Shown one piece after another: positions 59,191 to 64,000 of a stretch of 64,000 nt of DNA (positions within the stretch are counted from its first letter, which is position 1; each line of letters opens with the position of its first letter). Origin of the DNA: Cytospora piceicola (Eukaryota > Ascomycota > Sordariomycetes > Diaporthales > Cytosporaceae); contig JALQBC010000080.1 of NCBI GenBank assembly GCA_023375675.1, forward strand, positions 1 to 64,000, in the 5' to 3' direction. The notes beneath the pieces were generated by a model, which saw only the letters and a list, made by a program, of their open reading frames with translations, did no database searches and was not told the DNA's origin. A program made the position numbers and the translations under genes.

Positions 59191-62100
59191 TTTTCTATAC
59201 TATAAAAATAAATAAGCTAAATAAAGTAAACTAAATAACTTACTTAATACGACTTTATTTATAAAAACCGTTTATTATACTATTAATAATTTTCTAGTTC
59301 TTTTTATTAAAGTAGTACGGTTATTATAATATCTTCTGATTTTATTAACCTTCGACTAAAAGAACTTATATCTACTTACTTTTAAGTACTCGAATATTTA
59401 AAATATTTTTAAATATATATATAAACTTACGTATAAAATAATCTACTTCCGATATAAACTTAGGCGAATACTAGTATACGTATACGTCGTTTAATAGCTT
59501 TATTTTAAATAGGTTTTTAATATAAGTAATACTAAGTTTTCTATTTAAACGAAAATATTTATATATCCTTACGTTTATTTTATTTAAAGATAGCTTATTC
59601 GGGATAAATTCTTTAATATTAATAAGTTATTTAATACTATTTAAAGCGTTTAATATATTAATAAAGTTAAACTTAAAAAATAAGTTAACGATTACGTTTT
59701 ATATAAATAGCTTAAAATAATAGAAAGGTAATTAATTATAATTTAATAAGGTTTAAATAGTGTTTTCTTATCTTGTATATTTTATATATTCTTTAAAGAC
59801 GAGTTCGAATATATTTAAATAAATATTTTTACTAATTTTTAAAAGAAAAAACGATTAATTTATAGCTATTACGTTATAAAAGTCTTAGCTAATTAAAGTA
59901 TTTACTTAACCTTTTTACTTTAACTTAAATAAAAAAGATTTAGTTTTCTTATAAATAACTTAATAATAAGTACGATACAGCTTAATCGTAATAAAATTAT
60001 AATAACGGAAGCGGCTTTTACCTTATAAATACGTAAAGCGGTTTTAATAAAAACTAATATCTTTACTTATATACCGTTAAAGTAACTAAATAACACGTTA
60101 GCTACCGAGTTAAAGATATCTACTTAATATAATACTATAAATTCTTATCTTACTAACAGTCTTATATTTAAACGTTTAAGCACTTATACTTTTATTTTTA
60201 CCGATAAAATAATAAGTAAACCGTTTAAAATAGCTTAATAAAAGATATTAAATTTAGCTTAACTAAAAGTATTTATTTTACCTATCCTTTAAAGATTAGC
60301 TCGGGCTTTTTAGTTTACTTTAGTATTAAGTATTAGGTTTAATATCGCTTAAAAGATCGTATATTTAAAAGCCCCGGTATTATAACAGATATTAAAAGTA
60401 TAACCGGTTAAAGAACCGCGTACTTCGGTATAGGCGTATATATAACTATAACTTTTATAAAGTAATATTTAAAGTAGTATATTAAAGTTTAGAACAGGAC
60501 TTTTTTATCTTATTATACCGAGGTATATTTTAACGTTACTATAATAACGATAATACTTAAAAAAACGTAATTTAAATAAAGAAATATAACTATAATCGAT
60601 ATAACAGAAATCGTCCGGATAAAACAAATATCTTTTATAATAAATACTATTATTTAGTAGTTTTAGAATAAATAGTTCTATATTAAAGTTATATATATCG
60701 ATATCTTCGACTATTATATATTTATTATTTAAAGGTTTTTCTTTATCGGTAACTTAGTTATTTTTTAAGCTTATTTATTTATTAATATCTTTTAGTAGTT
60801 TATCTGTTATAATAAGCGTTATTTCTTCGTTAACCGGATAAAAGCTGTTTTATATTAGTTTTTCTTTATAAACGGTATTATATTAAAAAGTACCGTCGTT
60901 TACGTTAAAAAGTTAAACGTCTTCTGTTATTACGTTACCTTTGTTATTTTAATAAACGAAACGTCGGAAAATCCTAAGTTAATTATAACGCTTTTATAAG
61001 TAACGTTGTTTAAAGAGACTTTAATCTATAATATTAATTAATAGCTATAACGTTAGCTTAAATAGTAACAGGTTATAAATAGCCTACTATTAGTTTTAAA
61101 CGGCCTTCTGTATTTCGATTAACTATCTTTACTACTTAGGTAATAACTTTTAATAATCGTTTAAACTAAACTATAGAAGCTGTTTTAGTATTTAAGCTTA
61201 AGGTAAGGCTTATTTAAACTATTAAAAATTAAAATAGTTAAATAATAAAACCGGTTATTAAAAGCCGGCCTTTTATAGCCGGGAATAGATAAGCTAAACT
61301 TAATATCGTAGTAGCTTAAGTTAACGTTTATTTATAACAGGTAGTTATAGCCTTATATAAATAAACGTAGTTTCTTTTTCGAATATATATTAAGTTTTTT
61401 ATTTAGTTTTAAGTTTACGTTCGAAGTTTTAAAAGTTAACGCTATACTCGAAGCGATTAAAATAGTAAGTAACTATCTATTTATCGATATAGTTTTATAT
61501 ATTTCGAACGATAAAACTATTTAACTATTCGACTAAAATAGTAAAATAATAGATACGTTAAGTAAAGTTTAAAATATTCTTATTATTTCGGGTATTACGT
61601 TACGTATATCGAAGGCTGTTTAAAATTCCGTCGGTTATATTATAAAGTATACTAAAGTCTATAATAAAGTACTCTTTCTACTTTATTTATACGTTAAAGT
61701 AAATAATTAAATTAGATCTTTCTTTATTTAATAAAATATTTTAAAATTATAAATAAACAGATTTAGTAAAATAAGTAAAGAAATTTTAATATAAGGTTTA
61801 TCGTTAAGTTTCGATATTAACGATATATATACGATAACGTTAAATAAACGTTAATAGGTCTTTTTATACCGTTACCTTATTATTTATATAGAATACTTTT
61901 ATAAGTTCTTTAGTATTATTTTAACTAATATATAGTTTAAATCTTTTAAAAATATTTTCTTTAAACTTATAAGTAAATAATAAGTTTATAAATAATTAAA
62001 AAACGCTAATCGATAATTTACGTTTATAGTTATATATATTTCAGTCTATATTTCTATTAAAACAATAACTAAGTAAGCTTCTGTTTTAGTTATAATTATA

Positions 62101-63617
62101 AACGAAGTTATTATCGTTTAAGCTATCGTTAAAATCGTTATCGAAGTTTTTACCGTTATTAGCTATATAATATATATAATCTTTAACAGGTTATATATTA
62201 CTTTTTTAAATAACGTAACTATATTAATAAGAATTCCCGAAACAAGCTACCGGTTTATAAGTAATATAATAGAAATTAAAAAGATTACCTAGTAGTATAT
62301 AAAACGATAGTACTTATAAACCTATCCTTTATTTATATAATCGAAACGCTTCGGTATTTCTTAATATAAAGATTATAATATTAATATAACGTTCCTTTTT
62401 AAAACTACTTAATAAGTTTACTTATATTAAAGTAATTTCCGGTCGGTTAAATATATTAGTTTAAATAGCTTATAAAACTAAATCCTCTTTTTATAGTAAT
62501 ATTATAGAAATAATTAAAGATAATATAACGTATAAGCGAATAGTTTCGATTATTAATCTAAATAAAAGTAAAACCTTTAAATTACTACGCTATATACTCT
62601 CTATCGTTTTTAATTATCGTTCGAGGTTTTAAGTAGTCTTTTTATCTTCTTTATTTGTTTTAACTATTATTTTTTAACTTTTTAACTCTTCGGGTTTTCT
62701 TATTACGTAAACTACCGGTTCGACTAAGATATAAGTAAAAAGTTAATATTTTAATAAGAACAGAGTTTTTAAAGCGTTATAAATAATTATTTTTCGTTTA
62801 CGTTTTATTTAGCTTAAACCGAGTATTACTTCGAAAAGTAGCCTTTATCTTTTATAAAATAAGCTTTCGAACTTAAGTTTTTATAAAAACTAATAAATCG
62901 GTTTATATTCTTTAAAGTTATAAGTATAGCTTAACTGTTATAAGTTATAAAAGTATTAGAATTTATAGTAAAACTTAATATTTTTACTAAACTAACTATA
63001 TATAATAATAAAGAAATAAACGTTATTAAGCTTTTATAGTTAATAATTAAAATAGTATACTTTACAAATATATTCTGTAAAACGCTTTTAAATATAATAA
63101 AGTTAATTATTTTTATCTTAATTATTATAATAATATTTAAAGTAAAAAGTATAAAGCTACTACTAGTTAGTATAGTTAGTCGAGTATTTTAAAAAGGTAA
63201 GATTATAATTTATAACGTAAAGTCGGTATCGAGTAAGGTATTTAATAATAGCTATTTTAATATAATATAAAAGCTAAATATCTTTAATAACCGTATAGTT
63301 TTAAAATATTGCTAAAAATATATCCGGAAAACGTATATTAAGTATATTATTTAAACCCGATATAACTATAATATAGAATTCTTATAGTAAATAACCGGTA
63401 AGTTATAGTAAACAGGTAATAATACCGGCTAAATAAATAAGATAACGTTTTTACGCTTTTCGATCTTTTAAGATTTAAAGATTAAAGCTAATTACCTGTT
63501 AGCTACTATAGTAATAATAACTCGATAACTATTATAATATAGTCTAATAAACCTAATTCGTAATATTAAAAGGCTAAATAATATATAATAAAACGTATTT
63601 AAGTTATAACTACTATT

Positions 63618-63856
63618 TAATAATAACGGTATAGTATAATAGTATATAATAAAGATAAATTCTCTTTCTTTCTCTCTTTATATAACCGAGTATTCTTATA
63701 AACTATATATAGACCTATAAACCTACTGTAAACTTACCTTAAGTTTACTATATAATTACCGTACGTTTAACTATCCGAATTACCGGTGAATATACGGTGA
63801 ATTCGTAGTATATTTACAGGTAGATTCGCTACGAACCTACCGGTAGGTGTATAACA
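63618..63856 (-). repeat. 5' LTR of Gypsy copy 2
   Basis: About 239 bp, ending ATAACA beside the target duplication ACTAG. Confidence 0.8.
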
Positions 63857-63861
63857 ACTAG

Positions 63862-64000
63862 CTAACTTACTAGCTACCTTACTAGCTAATATATTAACTA
63901 ACTTACTAGCTAACTTACTTATTAACCTACTTACTTACCTACTTACTTACTTACTTACTTACCTGCTTACTTACTTACTTATTTACTTATTAACTTACTT
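63862..64000. repeat. Degenerate TTAC tetranucleotide array (right part)
   Basis: Continuation of the array split by Gypsy copy 2: ACTTACTTACTTACTT with ACCTGCTT and ATTT variants, running off the window end. Confidence 0.75.

Larger units (their letters stand above)
53253..63856 (-). mobile_element. Ty3/Gypsy LTR retrotransposon, full-length copy 2, RIP-degenerate
   Basis: About 10,604 bp, collinear with copy 1, flanked by the 5-bp duplication ACTAG (53248-53252; 63857-63861). Coding is on the minus strand. The RT catalytic region near 58840-58880 reads FIDNIIVFF, keeping one of the two Asp residues that copy 1 has lost. Copies 1 and 2 differ mainly by transitions typical of RIP, so they belong to one family mutated separately. 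No open frame remains. Confidence 0.85.

Noticed and set aside
1..64000. tRNA, rRNA or CRISPR loci
   Set aside because: None recognised by eye on either strand; CRISPR is not expected in a fungal genome. A tRNA scan would settle the tRNA point.

Overview
The window looks like nuclear DNA of a filamentous ascomycete (Pezizomycotina; a sordariomycete is my guess, not a determination). The signs are genes with short introns (about 50-110 bp, several with CTAAC-type branch points), fungal families (CFEM, LysM, NACHT-ankyrin, killer-type GH18, GH16), and transposons damaged in the way repeat-induced point mutation (RIP) does it: CA/TG changed to TA, and Gln, Trp and Arg codons changed to stops.

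Two compartments meet near 39.67 kb. From 1 to 39.6 kb is a gene-bearing but accessory-looking region. It holds an F-box/LRR-like gene (0.6-2.5 kb), two neighbouring RRM-like paralogues (3.2-6.0 kb), a divergent pair made of a Thr-rich membrane protein and a large acidic protein (6.5-9.2 kb), and a minus-strand group of small secreted proteins: LysM (9.7-11.0 kb), an 8-Cys peptide (11.7-12.1 kb) and CFEM (13.3-13.8 kb). Next come a broken FAD monooxygenase (15.2-16.0 kb), a nuclease gene of the EEP fold split by a 2.6-kb hAT element (16.4-20.0 kb), a second F-box-like gene (20.4-21.9 kb), an unknown proline-rich protein (22.8-23.6 kb), and a GH18 chitinase-like gene lacking its 5' catalytic half (24.3-27.8 kb). 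After these lie an alpha/beta hydrolase (28.7-29.9 kb), a NACHT-ankyrin STAND receptor (30.3-34.6 kb), an unknown gene facing a chitinase-tail fragment cut by a Fot1/pogo-type element (35.3-37.7 kb), and a secreted GH16 glucanase (38.4-39.2 kb).

From 39.67 to 64.0 kb is a transposon block with no intact genes. A pogo/Fot1-like DNA transposon (39669-52762, about 2.24 kb before insertions) is split by a 10.60-kb Ty3/Gypsy element and, further on, by a solo LTR of the same Gypsy family. A second 10.60-kb copy (53253-63856) sits in a degenerate TTAC array. Both full copies, the solo LTR and the hAT element have matching target-site duplications, which fixes their ends to the base; the two pogo-type elements have only the two-base TA expected for their class.

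The functional theme is surface interaction, defence and wall remodelling (LysM, CFEM, Cys-rich peptide, chitinase, GH16, NLR-like receptor) beside a degenerate repeat block, which resembles a fast-evolving fungal accessory region. All exon structures are inferred by eye from splice signals and frame continuity, without transcripts or database searches.
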